Notes: a model not told the origin generated them from the sequence alone. Counted from the first letter of the stretch, positions 1 through 12,361 are shown. The stretch is 64,000 bases of DNA from Mesostigma viride (GCA_009746045.1 RPFO01000291.1:1-64000), one strand, 5' to 3'. Program-made: numbers and translations.

Positions 1-3000
1 ATGAGGATTCAGGCTCCCATGGTGTCATCATGGCTTGTCTACGTACATGGTTGGCATTTATGTAATTAATGAGGAGGATTCAGGCTCCCATGGTGTCTCC
101 ATGGCTGGCCTACGTACATGGATGTCAAGGAATAGTAAATGATGAGGATTCAGGCTCCCATGGTGTCATCATGGCCTGTCTACGTACATGGATGGCATGT
201 ATGTAATTAATGATGAGGATTCAGGCTCCCATGGTGTCATCATGGCTTGTCTACGTACATGGTTGGCATTTATGTAATTAATGAGGAGGATTCAGGCTCC
301 CATGGTGTCATCATGGCTTGTCTACGTACATGGTTGGCATTTATGTAATTAATGATGAGGATTCAGGCTCCCATGGTGTCTCCATGGCTGGCCTACGTAC
401 ATGGATGTCAAGGAATAGTAAATGATAAGGATTCAGGCTCCCATGGTGTCATCATGGCCCGTCTACGTACATGGATGGCATTTATGTAATTAATGATGAG
501 GATTCAGGCTCCCATGGGGTCATCATGGCTTGTCTACGTACATGGTTGGCATTTATGTAATTAATGAGGAGGATTCAGGCTCCCATGGTGTCTCCATGGC
601 TGGCCTACGTACATGGATGTCAAGGAATAGTAAATGATGAGGATTCAGGCTCCCATGGTGTCATCATGGCTGGCTACGTACATGGATGGCATGTATGTAA
701 TTAATGATGAGGATTCAGGCTCCCATGGTGTCATCATGGCTTGTCTACGTACATGGTTGGCATTTATGTAATTAATGAGGAGGATTCAGGCTCCCATGGT
801 GTCATCATGGCTTGTCTACGTACATGGTTGGCATTTATGTAATTAATGATGAGGATTCAGGCTCCCATGGTGTCTCCATGGCTGGCCTACGTACATGGAT
901 GTCAAGGAATAGTAAATGATGAGGATTCAGGCTCCCATGGTGTCATCATGGCCCGTCTACGTACATGGATGGCATGTATGTAATTAATGAGGAGGATTCA
1001 GGCTCCCATGGTGTCATCATGGCTGGCCTACGTACATGGATGTCAAAGAAAAAGAAATGATGAGGATTCAGGCTCCCATGGTGTCATCATGGCTGGCCTA
1101 CGTACATGGATGTCTCATAAAATAAATGATGAGGATTCAGGCTCCCATGGTGTCATCATGGCTTGTCTACCTACATTGTTGGCATGTATGTAATTAATGA
1201 TGAGGATTCAGGCTCCCATGGTGTCTCCATGGCTGGCCTACGTACATGGTTGGCATTTATGTAATTAATGATGAGGATTCAGGCTCCCATGGTGTCATCA
1301 TGGCCCGTCTACGTACATGGATGGCATTTATGTAATTAATGATGAGGATTCAGGCTCCCATGGTGTCATCATGGCTTGTCTACGTACATGGTTGGCATTT
1401 ATGTAATTAATGAGGAGGATTCAGGCTCCCATGGTGTCATCATGGCCCGTCTACTTACATGGATGGCATTTATGTAATTAATGATGAGGATTCAGGCTCC
1501 CATGGGGTCATCATGGCTTGTCTACGTACATGGTTGGCATTTATGTAATTAATGAGGAGGATTCAGGCTCCCATGGTGTCTCCATGGCTGGCCTACGTAC
1601 ATGGATGTCAAGGAATAGTAAATGATGAGGATTCAGGCTCCCATGGTGTCATCATGGCCCGTCTACGTACATGGATGGCATTTATGTAATTAATGATGAG
1701 GATTCAGGCTCCCATGGGGTCATCATGGCTTGTCTACGTACATGGTTGGCATTTATGTAATTAATGAGGAGGATTCAGGCTCCCATGGTGTCTCCATGGC
1801 TGGCCTACGTACATGGATGTCAAGGAATAGTAAATGATGAGGATTCAGGCTCCCATGGTGTCATCATGGCCTGTCTACGTACATGGATGGCATGTATGTA
1901 ATTAATGATGAGGATTCAGGCTCCCATGGGGTCATCATGGCTTGTCTACGTACATGGATGGCATGTATGTAATTAATGATGAGGATTCAGGCTCCATTGG
2001 TGTCATCATGGCTGGCCTACGTATGTACATGGATGTCAAAGAAAAAAAAATGATGAGGATTCAGGCTCCCATGGTGTCATCATTGCCCGTGTATGTACAT
2101 GGTTGCCATTTATGTAATTAATGATGAGGATTCAGGCTCCATTGGTGTCATCATTGCCCGTGTATGTACATGGTTGGCATTTATGTATGTAATTAATGAT
2201 GAGGATTCAGGCTCCATTGGTGTCATCATGGCTGGCCTACGTATGTACATGGATGTCAAAGAAAAAAAAATGATGAGGATTCAGGCTCCCATGGTGTCAT
2301 CATGGCCCGTCTACGTACATGGATGTCAAGGAATAGTAAATGATGAGGATTCAGGCTCCCATGGTGTCAGATGTCATGGCCTGTCTACGTACATGGATGG
2401 CATGTATGTAATTAATGATGAGAATTCAGGCTCCATTGGTGTCATCATGGCTGGCCTACGTATGTACATGGATGTCAAAGAAAAAAAAATGATGAGGATT
2501 CAGGCTCCCATGGTGTCATCATGGCCCGTCTACGTACATGGATGTCAAGGAATAGTAAATGATGAGGATTCAGGCTCCCATGGTGTCATCATGGCCTGTC
2601 TACGTACATGGATGGCATGTATGTATTTAATGATGAGGATTCAGGCTCCCATGGTGTCATCATGGCTGGCCTACGTACATGGATGTCTCAGAAAAAAAAT
2701 GATGAGGATTCAGGCTCCCATGGTGTCATCATGGCTGGCCTACGTACATGGATGTCAAAGAAAAAAAAATGATGAGGATTCAGGCTCCCGTGGTGTCATT
2801 ATGGCCCGTCTACGTGTTGTTGGCATGTATGAAATGAATGATGAGGATTCAGGCTCCCATAGTGTCATCATGGCTGGCCTACGTACATGGTTGGCATTTA
2901 TGTAATTAATGATGAGGATTCAGGCTCCCATGGTGTCATCATTGCCCGTGTATGTACATGGTTGGCATTTATGTAATTAATGATGAGGATTCAGGCTCCA

Positions 3001-3890
3001 TTGGTGTCATCATGGCCCGTCTACGTACATGGACCGTGGCATTTATGTATTTAATGATGAGGATTCAGGCTCCCATGGGGTCATTGATGATCATGGCATT
3101 TATGTATGTAATTAATGATGAGGATTCAGGCTCCATTGGTGTCATCATGGCTGGCCTACGTATGTACATGGATGTCAAAGAAAAAAAAATGAAGAGGATT
3201 CAGGCTCCCATGGTGTCATCATGGCCCGTCTACGTACATGGATGTCAAGGAATAGTAAATGATGAGGATTCAGGCTCCCATGGTGTCAGATGTCATGGCC
3301 TGTCTACGTACATGGATGGCATGTATGTATTTAATGATGAGGATTCAGGCTCCCATGGTGTCATCATGGCTGGCCTACGTACATGGATGTCTCAGAAAAA
3401 AAATGATGAGGATTCAGGCTCCCATGGTGTCATCATGGCTGGCCTACGTACATGGATGTCTCAGAAAAAAAATGATGAGGATTCAGGCTCCCATGGTGTC
3501 ATCATGGCTGGCCTACGTACATGGATGTCAAAGAAAAAAAAATGATCAGGATTCAGGCTCCCGTGGTGTCATTATGGCCCGTCTACGTGTTGTTGGCATG
3601 TATGAAATTAATGATGAGGATTCAGGCTCCCACAGTGTCATCATGGCTGGCCTACGTACATGGTTGGCATTTATGTAATTAATGATGAGGATTCAGGCTC
3701 CCATGGTGTCATCATTGCCCGTGTATGTACATGGTTGGCATTTATGTAATTAATGATGAGGATTCAGGCTCCATTGGTGTCATCATGGCCCGTCTACGTA
3801 CATGGGTGGCATTTATGTATTTAATGATGAGGATTCAGGCTCCCATGGGGTCATCATGGCTTGTCTACGTACATGGAGTCATATTGATTC
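1..3890. repeat. 70-71 bp tandem satellite, about 55 copies
   Basis: Head-to-tail units of 70-71 bp, each containing GATGAGGATTCAGGCTCC, then a CATGG, then CTACGTACATGG. The array is already running at base 1 and decays at about 3,890. Several unit types alternate. One ends in a GGAATAGTAAAT stretch and carries TGTCTCC instead of TGTCATC, at about 94, 377, 589, 871, 1577 and 1789. These spacings are about 212 or 283 bp (3 or 4 units), with one longer gap, so there is loose higher-order structure. Units after about 1,990 often carry CTCCATTGG and A-rich junctions. The open frames across it are by-products of the repeat, not genes. Confidence 0.95.
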
Positions 3891-4149
3891 ATGGAACAAT
3901 GAGATACCATTCTTAATTGAAAATTGTTCTTGATACTTTCACATGCATGCCCGGAATCGTGAATTTGTGCGGGTTTCCATGATGACAATCCTCATTGAAT
4001 TCTTGAGCACACAATATTGAGCAATTTAGGGGCACTTCGGCAATGTTGACCATTTTCATTCATGATCAATAAAATTAACATTTAATGCAATAAATACATA
4101 TTCCACTCATTTTAATAAACCATGCAAAAACTTTACAAGCACGCTCAAG
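3891..4149. other. AT-rich spacer between two tandem repeats
   Basis: Unique, AT-rich sequence between the 70-bp satellite and the 30-bp minisatellite. I see no coding region, RNA gene or terminal repeat in it. Confidence 0.6.
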
Positions 4150-4925
4150 CTAGGGGTGGGCTGGCATGCACGCGTGGGTGTGGGGGTGGGCTGGCATGCA
4201 TGCGTGGGTGTGGGGGTGGGCTGGCATGCACGTGTGGGTGTGGGGGTGGGCTGGCATGCATGCGTGGGTGTGGGGTTGGGCTAGCCTGCATGCGTGGGTG
4301 TGGGGGGGGGCTGGCATGCATGCGTGGGTGTGTGTGGGGGGCTAGCATGCATGCGTAAGTGTGGGGGGGGGCTGGCATGCATGCGTGGGTGTGGGGGGGG
4401 CTGGCATGCATGCGTGGGTGTGTGTGGGGGGCTAGCATGCATGCGTAAGTGTGGGGGGGGCTGGCATGCATGCGTGGGTGTGTATGGGGGCTGGCATGCA
4501 TGCGTGGGTGTGTGTGGGGGGCTAGCATGCATGCGTGGGTGTGTGGGGGGGCTGTCATGCATGCGTGGGTGTGTGTGGGGGCTGGCATCCATGCGTGGGT
4601 GTGTGGGGGGGCTAGCATGCATGCGTGGGTGTGGGGGTGGGCTAGCATGCATGCGTGGGTGTGGGGGGGGCGGTCATGCATGCGTGGGTGTGTGGGGGGG
4701 CTGGCATGCATGCGTGGGTGTGTGGGGGGGCTAGCATGCATGCGTGGGTGTGGGGGTGGGCTAGCATGCATGCGTGGGTGTGAGTGTGGGCTAGCATGCA
4801 TGCGTGGGTGTGGGGGGGGGCTAGCATGCATGCGTGGGTGTGGGGGGGCCGGGGCCGGGGCTAGCATGCATGCGTGGGTGTGGGGGTGGGCTAGCATGCA
4901 TGCGTGGGTGTGGGGGGGGGCTAGC
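4150..4925. repeat. 30-bp G-rich minisatellite, about 26 copies
   Basis: Tandem units built on GCATGCATGCGTGGGTGTG followed by a G run and GGCTGGC or GGCTAGC. Unit length varies from about 28 to 34 bp through changes in the GTGTG and G-run parts. The ATGCAT core is palindromic and each unit carries a G-rich half. Long open frames on both strands follow from the periodicity and have no protein-like features. Confidence 0.95.
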
Positions 4926-6774
4926 ACGCCCCACCCCTCCATCGGCACAGCCAGCCTTGTGAGTCTACCCTTAACAACAAGGCTGGTAGGACGACACGCC
5001 TGAGCAGCATATGTCATGCCTATCTCAGGCTAATAATGTGTGATTTTGTGCCAACAACCAAGTTGTTCCACCCAACAACACATTATAAACCCTCTTCCAA
5101 AATGCCCAACAAGCCGGACACGTGGAGGACCACACACGCAGTATATAAAGAGAAAATAAGCTGACTTTTTATCCAGCCAACCTGTGGCTAGCTGCTCTGG
5201 TTAGCATGACAAATGCTAACATTTACTCAGTGGGAAAGGTGAAGAGACCATTGGAACAGCCTACCTGACGCATGTGCCACCAAAGCATTGTGTCCCGCAA
5301 AATGCACACTGCCTCCTTTCTAACAAGCACGAGCCGCTCTCTTTAGGAGACAGGTGCCAGCTCGTCAGTGTCTGGGGAAAATGATGCCGCTGCTTAGGAA
5401 GACCGCGTGAATTTCCTCGAACACAACTGTCTATAAAGCAAAAGAAATTTCAGAGAAGCATGGAAATAAAAGCATTACACCTTCCCGACAGGTTGCGGGC
5501 CACGCGCTGCAGAAAGCCAGCCACGTCACAGACGATTAACTAGCTAAAAGACACCCAGGAATCCAGCGATGCAGCGCCAGGACCCGCAACTTTCTGGCTG
5601 CATCTGGCCGGAAAGAAGGCAAAAAGCTTACGCTCAACGAGGTAAGAAAGCAGGAAAACGCAAGCTTAAGACGTTTAACACAAGAACGTACCATAACGGG
5701 CATTTATTCGTGCCCAGGCGCACAAGAAAGTCCACCCTTTCATGGAGTGGTTGGGCAGTACGCATCGCGCAGGGCTAATGTTATCTTACCGCAAAATGAC
5801 GGGAAAGGTAAAGATAGCAGCGGGAATTTTTACGGCTTTAGAAACATCATTAAACTAGCTTTCCTTACGACCATCAAAACTGGCAACAATCGACAATCAA
5901 CCCGGCAGGCATCCAATATACTTTATTCATCCCGACAGAAATTCAGGCCGGACCCCCCCTGCCGATGGCAAAGAAAAAAAGCCCGCGACATTATAGATCG
6001 CAACCATCCCGCCATAAATTAGAATCAGTAACTAATTTTCTCCAACAATCGAGCATTTCTGCTTTCCGCGTGCCAGATTTGTCACGTTTCGTCTAAAGGC
6101 AGTCGCCATGGCCCCTACCGCAAGGGGTGCGCGCACCATGCCGACATAGCTTTTGGGCCTCAATTTGCACCGAAATTTGGTCCGTACCGTCCAGCTCAGT
6201 CGGATTATGTATGTGGATCGGCCGTGTTGGTTGCATACGCAGGTATATTAATTCTTGCATTCGCCCCGGACCTTCCCCAGGACAGGTCAGGATATAACAA
6301 TAATTCTTGCATTCGCCCCCGCCCTTTCCTATGGCCTGGTCAGGTTTGGGCGCGACGCCACTAGCGCGGCGCCCGCGACAGAGTGGCCAGGCTCGAGCAC
6401 GTTTTCTGGATCCCAAGCACCGGATTGGACACTGTCCGAGGACTGGACAGGAATTGGCTGACCAATCGGATGCTTGCTCGTCGTCTCCAAAAACATATAT
6501 AAAGAGCCAAATCGCGCGAACTACGCAAGGATCCTTTAAGCAGCGTTACTCTGCCGAAATGTCAACCTAGGCCGGTCAAGTGACGCCGAGGTGTTCACCG
6601 ATAGTTCAGGTCAGCCACAGCGCGCCTTCGAATGTAGGCACGGTCGCATTTTTTTTTAGGAAATGTAGAATTGTTGTCGACCAGCTACCAACGCCCGACC
6701 GGACCCATACAACGGAAACATCAAGGCGATGTGATGTAGGTGTGTCTGATATGTCATTAATACACAGAGCATCG
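4926..6774. other. No recognised gene; two TATA-like sites
   Basis: About 1.85 kb of non-repetitive sequence. GTATATAAAGAG at about 5,142 and ATATATAAAGAGCC at about 6,494 look like TATA boxes, but no downstream open frame could be tied to a known family. A short direct repeat, ATTCTTGCATTCGCCCC, occurs at about 6,251 and 6,302. The open frames here lack recognisable motifs or splice context and I do not call them. Confidence 0.45.
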
Positions 6775-6930
6775 TGAATATAATATATAATATAAATTAT
6801 ATAATATACTATAATTAATATATAATTTTAATTTTATGTTAATTTTAATGTTATTTCATATAACATAATATAGCATAATATAATATAATATAATATAATA
6901 TTATATAAAGTAGTATATAAAAAATTAAAA
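6775..6930. repeat. AT-rich low-complexity patch
   Basis: Almost pure A/T with TATAATATAA-type repeats, sharply different from the GC-rich flanks. It could be a decayed AT microsatellite or an element tail; no terminal repeats identify it. Confidence 0.7.
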
Positions 6931-7225
6931 TGTAAAAGAAAAATATCTACCTTATTGGGGTTTAATGTTCCTTTCCAGTTCAGCATAAGTACACTCTTGA
7001 GTGTGTGCAATGTTTGGTTATACGCCATTGTCTTAAAATAGCAACCAATGTAAACCTCCGTCCTAACCACATTTGGATACAATAAAGACATTGATGCCTG
7101 ACACATAGCATTCATTGCTTGAAATACCATGCATATTTTGTGTCAATGTTCTGCAGACCACAGCTTCAAGTGGGCATACTTCGCTTTCCTCAATATAATG
7201 GCGACATGGCATTTGGTGAAAGTGG

Positions 7226-7800
7226 TGAGTGCCATGAAGTTGCGCCGGCCGTCGTTATCCATGACGAACTGAATGGGTTTCGTGCAAATCAAGTTTTTTG
7301 TTTTGGTGTTCCAGTTGCGCCGGCCGGCGTTTCCAATGGTATCTTGCGCGCACTTGCAAAAGCTTGCACGCTTATCAACATTTTGTGTTGGTAAACATTT
7401 TATCACCTCTGGGATTTCCGCCTTCACTACCTGAGTTGCTTCTTTGTGGTTTTCAAATGCAACCGAGTTACGCCGGCCGTCGTTACTCATGACAAATTGT
7501 AGGGGTTTTGTGCAAATCACTTTTGTATGGTTTATGTACATGCATCCAGTTGCGCCGGCCGGCGTTTCCAATGGTATCTTGCAGTTGCGCAATCAGGCCC
7601 CATTACCAAAAGTGTGTTTGTACATCTTTTTTACACCTGAAGGATTTCTGCCTGCATATCCTGAGTTGCTTCTTAATGGTTTTTAATTGCGCCCGAGTTA
7701 CGCCGGCCGTCGTTATTAATGACAAACTGTATGTGTTTCATAAAATCACTTTTGTATGGTTTACATGTATCCAGTTGCGCCGGCCGGCGTTATTAATGAC
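7226..7800. repeat. About 229-bp repeat with GCGCCGGCCGGCG palindromes
   Basis: Six copies of a core TTRCGCCGGCCGNCGTT lie at about 7240, 7315, 7468, 7549, 7698 and 7773. They alternate between a form followed by an ATGAC stretch and a form with the perfect palindrome CGCCGGCCGGCG. The first form recurs at 228-230 bp, so this is about 2.5 tandem copies. The same core appears once inside an intron of the adjacent transposase-like gene (about 10,430), suggesting that this block is part of that element or its 5' non-coding region. Confidence 0.75.
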
Positions 7801-7937
7801 GCTTGTCGTTCTTGTTTGATGCCCATCGTTTTCGTCGTGTCTTTAATGGTGATTATTTATCATTACTCATCCTCAGGGCTTTCGGTGCCGCGGGATTAAG
7901 AGGCGAAAAAAATCAGCTGCCGTCTGACCAAAGTCTG

Positions 7938-10900
7938 ATGGCGCGATCGGGGCGGGGGGCCGTTTCCGACGGTTCGCGTCCCTTGTCCAATGACGACCGG
8001 GAGCCTGCACTTCGCGGTCTCTGGAGCGACAAGTACATCGAGAACAAGGGGTACAAAATTGCCAATGACATCTTTCCTATCATGGCGGAACGCGTGAAAG
8101 CAAACAACCACAGGACGCCAGAGATGAGCGCGGAGGTTCTGTCTTGCGCAGCTTCAAGACTAAATGCCATGGTGGCGGAGAGCAACGGCATTAAGAAGAG
8201 GAAGAACTGTGACGGCGGGCTTCCTGAAAATTGGGCGGAATCTCTTCGGGATAACATCAAGAAGGCTTTTGGCGACTTGGGAACATCTGAGAAGGATCGT
8301 GGGCTTAGGTGGGCCTTGTGTGGACTTGTTACGAAGGCAATGGAGGGCGTCCCGGACAGGATTGTGGAGCGCGCGTTCGGGATTGACAGGCGCTTTGTCG
8401 CAACTGTTCGGGGTCACAGGGATGGAATGGAAGAAGGGGAGGACGACCTTTTGATGAGTGCGCCAGAGAGGAGGAGGAGGAAAGACGAGCTTCCGACGGA
8501 AGTCATTGCCCTGATACAAGCGTGCTGGAGGGATGATAACTTGACGCGGGCGTCTCCGAACATGAAGGATGTTCATTGTGAATGGACCAGAAAGGATTAC
8601 AAACATACACTAGCGTTTTCGGAGGGTGCGCGCTACTATACTGTCTCCAAGTCGAAGATTTACGAAGTGTTCATTTCCCGCCATCCGGAGTTGAAGCCAC
8701 CGCGGCGGATGGACAGTAGGGAGGGGGGGGGGGGGGGAGGGAGAGGAGGGTGTGAGGGGGGGAAATCAGGTGATTTTGGAGACGGAGGCAGGGATGTCAA
8801 TGCTACGCACGAATCAGAAGAGCACAGTTCATGTGGGATACACTACTTTTTGCAAGCATATGCCCGCATGCGTCAAGGGGCGGTGGAAAATGCGGAACTT
8901 GTGCGCATGCCAGCACCACACTACCATGCAGTCCATGGTTGGGGGGTTGGCCAAATTTCGTGCAACTTTTCATGCCAGATGCGAGTGCGGACCTGAATGC
9001 CACGCGTGCGATCATGGTAGCCAGCTCGACGTGGGGTCGTCCGTGCCCACATGTTCCATTTTCAAAGCCACTCACACGACAGAGTGGGTGAACAAGTTTA
9101 CTTGTGAGGTGGAGGGGATGAGGGAGGGGGGAGGTTCGAGGTCGTCTGTGGGGTCGTCGCGGCCGCAGGTTCAGCCTTTTCAGGGCGAACTTGAGGATCT
9201 GCCCATGCATGGGAGGGTGCTGGACGACGAGGAAGGGGTGCCCGATCATGACCTGGGCGAGGAGTTGGGGGTTTGCTCGATCCGGCGTAAGGCTTGTGTG
9301 TTGGGCACTTGCCTGGCTCCCAAGTGTGGAATTCGGAACTTCATGTTATGCGAACGGGAGGAGGCTTCCAACCACCTGATTTCATGGACCAGATACGAGA
9401 TGCAGGATGTGCCGCCGGGTGCGGTTCTTGGGCCAGAGGTAATTTTTAGTGGAGTGGTTGCGCCCCAAGGCGTTTCTTTTGCAATGTTTCCTGAAGTTCT
9501 TGGGCCAGAGGTAATTTTTAGTGGAGTGGTTGCGCCCCAAGGCGTTTCTTTTTCAATTTTTCCTGAGGTCCTGTCTTTTTTCTTTCTACAGGTCATTGGT
9601 GGGTCGAAGTTGATGTCTTTTCTGTATGTGCACACTGCGCATATGCAGGACGACTGTGACGAGATCGCAAAGGCTGGTGGGCAGCGATTGACGCAAGTCG
9701 ACGTCAAGTCCACACCAACGGAGCTAAAGGAGGCAATTGTGGACAAGTGGCCGGACTTCATCCAGCATTGCTTCAACGCGTGGTGGCAAGCGGACGCCTC
9801 CAAGGAATGTCTCTCAAGGATGCGGGTGGGGGACCTTGTATGCCACACAGATTACGCCGAGAACTACCAGTCTTACACCTATCACAATCTCCAAGCACAG
9901 TATTGGCATCCAGTCACATTCGTCCTTATGCCCTGGATCGTGCGCTACTTGGATCCAGCGTCGGGAAAGGTCGTGAGAAGGGAGTTTCACTTCATCGGAC
10001 AGGGCGGAATGAAAAGGGACGGGCGGGCCCTCCGTTTTGCTATCCTCAAAATCCTGGCGACACTACGGTCAGAAGGGGTAGAGGTGAAGCGCTTCATTGG
10101 GTGGTCGGACAATTGCTCCATGCAGTTCAAGTCAAGGAATGTGATCGCGGAAGTGGCCCGGCTGCTGACGGAGGATCCGCACCTGGAGTCATTTGAGTGG
10201 AATTACTTTGGGGAGCAGCACGGAAAGGGGGAGGTGGATGGAGCTGGTGGGACTGTGAAGTGCATGTTGAGGAGGTGGCACATCAGGGAAGAGAACCAGG
10301 ACAAACAGACGGCCGCCCAGTTGGTGGAGAATCTGGCGTCGGGGGCGGTGGGCGGGACCACAACGACCAGGCGTAACTTCTTCGAGTTCCCCGAGGTAAT
10401 TAAGTGTACAGTCCTCGTTCAGGGAATAGTTACGCCGGCCGTCGTTTCTAGGGCGTTCTTGGAGTCCTGGCGATCAGGAGTGCTTAATAAAACACAACTA
10501 GCTCGATGGTCTCGTAACTTCAACTTTCCCTTGTGCAAATCTTGTCTTCGACGCGCAGGTGCTTCCTTACAGCCCAGGGCGCGGCGAAATCAAAGGAGTG
10601 AAGAAGGCGCACTGGTGGCGCATGGACAAGTCGAATGTGACGCGCTTAATGCTGCGCCAGTATTCCTGCTATTGTGGCGGTGCGTGCGCCGAGGAAAGGT
10701 GGTGGGATTGTCGAAAGGAGTGGACCGACATGGACGGCTGGAATGTGGGAGGTGCTCGGATGAAGCTCCACAAACTGGGGGAGCCAGTGCAAAGGAACCC
10801 AAACGGACAAGGGGGGCACGCAGGGACGCGACTGAACAGACTACAGGCAGAGAGGACGATGATGGGAAGGAGACTGAAGCTGCGAGACATTTTTGCCGTC

Positions 10901-11290
10901 GAGTCCTACTCTGGTGATGAGTCCCACGATCCAGATCATCCATATTGGCTAGCGGAAGTCTTGCAGGAGCCTTATCAGGTGGCCGCTACTTTCGTGAGGC
11001 GAGTGGCCGACAGAAACGGCAAGGTCGATAGGGAGTTGTTCCGTAAGGGACAATGGGTGGTGGGGGTGCGCTACTGGGACAGATTTCCGGGTATGGCGAC
11101 GATGTTCAAAATGGACGCCGATGCGCAAGCTGAACAGCCAAACTTGGTCAATTGCTACCTGTGCATGGACGCGGGGTTCGAACACACCATTGTTGTCAAC
11201 CCAGCTAACAATCGCCAGGCCATCTTGACCATTCCGACAGACGTCGAGAAACGGCTCACGAACTTGGCCAAGAAGAGACCTGTTGAGTAG
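7938..11290 (+). CDS. T1: transposase-like protein with DDE-type motifs, 4 exons
   Basis: Predicted exons are 7938-8715, 8792-9438, 9592-10395 and 10559-11290, about 986 residues. Every join uses GT-AG and keeps phase. The N-terminal third is helical and charged. A Cys/His-rich segment follows (CKHMPACVKGRW, CACQHH, CECGPECHACDHG), probably zinc-binding. Next come three spaced acidic motifs, HTDYAENYQ, WSDNCSMQFKSR and HGKGEVDGAGGTVK, resembling the D-D-D/E layout of RNase H-fold transposases. Similar proteins with DFxENY, SDG and GxCDGxGGTVK blocks are common as uncharacterised proteins in animals and algae. A C-terminal cluster reads CYCGGACAEERWWDC. The first in-frame ATG is at 7938. A pyrimidine-rich CTCATCCTCAG ending at 7876 could instead be an acceptor for an upstream exon. 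Function as a transposase is inferred; no terminal inverted repeats were found. Confidence 0.65.
8716..8791 (+). other. T1 intron 1, G-rich, 76 bp
   Basis: It starts GTAGGG and ends GGCAG, and contains a G run of about 16. It is phase 1 and joins two different reading frames cleanly. It has no pyrimidine tract; the purine-rich composition is unusual for an intron, so a frameshift across the G run remains an alternative. Confidence 0.5.
9428..9591 (+). repeat. 72-bp tandem duplication spanning a T1 splice donor
   Basis: CTTGGGCCAGAGGTAATT and the sequence after it occur twice at a 72-bp offset, giving donors at 9439 and 9511. A TTTCTTTCTACAG acceptor ends at 9591. Introns from either donor (153 or 81 bp) are multiples of three and lack stops, so retention or use of either donor keeps the frame. 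Confidence 0.75.
10396..10558 (+). other. T1 intron 3, phase 0, with the GCCGGC core
   Basis: GTAATTAAG donor after CCCGAG and an ACGCGCAG acceptor. The intron contains TTACGCCGGCCGTCGTT, matching the repeat cluster upstream of the gene. Splicing switches from frame 1 to frame 2 and restores a long open exon. Confidence 0.65.
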
Positions 11291-11947
11291 GCCAGCTCGC
11301 CCGGGCTTGGTTGGACGAGGTGGACAGCCTTGAGAGCACGTGCTTCGTTGTGAGCACTTGCCTTTCAGCCGTGATTTGCAAACGAGTTCCTTGTCCTGAA
11401 TTGTAAAGCTCGATTCATGCTCTTTTAAGGAAGTGTATAATATTATCCAGATCATGTATATATTTAGATCTAGACCTGAGTTCAAATAACATTTCTTAGA
11501 GGGCTGAGATGCGCGAGGTCCAGCATACATGTATATATCCATGGAGACATGTTACAAACTCAAATGTTTCATTGTACGTACCACTAGCTCGTCGACGGGG
11601 GTATCCCATGTAATGTATGATTTATGAATTAATTAATCGCTTAATTGTACAATTTAAATGGATCATGAACTTGTCAAGTGGCCTAATTTGGTTTATTTGG
11701 TTCATCATTTATTGATGTCAATCATTCTTAATTGAATCTCGAGCAATAGCAATCATGAAGCACATCCTAATCATGTGATTCGCATAATGAGAATAGGCAA
11801 CAAGTGCTAAGTACTTTGAGGAATGCGGGGTTGGTCAGGTTATTATAGAGCTAGAGCTACAAACGGCACATATATTGCAAACTTTGCGCTCCAGGCATGG
11901 AATTTCAAAAGTACCAAAATTGGAGCAGTAGATGTTGGGGACGCCCG
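11291..11947. other. T1 3' flank, AT-rich, no gene seen
   Basis: AT-rich sequence following the T1 stop. Its early part is presumably 3' UTR. I found no terminal inverted repeat pairing with the 7.1-7.9 kb side and no open frame of known family. Confidence 0.5.
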
Positions 11948-12361
11948 ATCATCGACCTGGAAAGGTTGGAGCCGAAAGCGCGGTTCCGAGGGGCGTGAAG
12001 ACCCTCCTGTTTTATCGGCTGAGCGGGCGCGTTTAGGGTCAGGCGATGCCGATGGCGAGGCATTGAGCCCGGGAGGTTGCTGGGCAACCACCAGCGCACG
12101 ACTAGTGTCACCGCTGCCTGCCGGATCTGGCGAAGCTGCAGCCTCAGCTGCCGCATTTTCACGGGCGAGCGCATCCGCCAAACTGCGTTGCGTCGAGGGG
12201 CGTTTGCTCGTCATATATTGCGTAATAGATTCGGAAAATTATATCAGCATGTGCGTCTTAGAAAGACGAAGCGATAGTGATATTCACGGCTAAATTCGGT
12301 GCTCAAACGTGAAAGTTATGAGCTCCGCCGTCAGCCATGGCTACCTCGTGGCTCGCGGCTA
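11948..12361 (-). mobile_element. LINE-like copy A: 5' end and ORF1 N-terminus only
   Basis: Reverse-strand copy of the retroposon 5' region seen also at 19.1 and 62.9 kb. It begins with GAGCCACGAGG, then the ATGGCTGACGGCGGAGCTC box, then the start of ORF1 (MTSKRPSTQRSLADALA, later PSASPDPKRARSADK). Homology to copy B stops at about 11,948. The copy therefore keeps the 5' end and lacks the 3' part, the opposite of normal 5' truncation, so it was cut later by deletion or rearrangement. The ORF1 frame is open in this fragment. Confidence 0.8.

Noticed and set aside
4122-5017. Gly/Cys/Met and His/Pro-rich frames in the 30-bp minisatellite
   Set aside because: Consequence of the repeat; no start context or homology.
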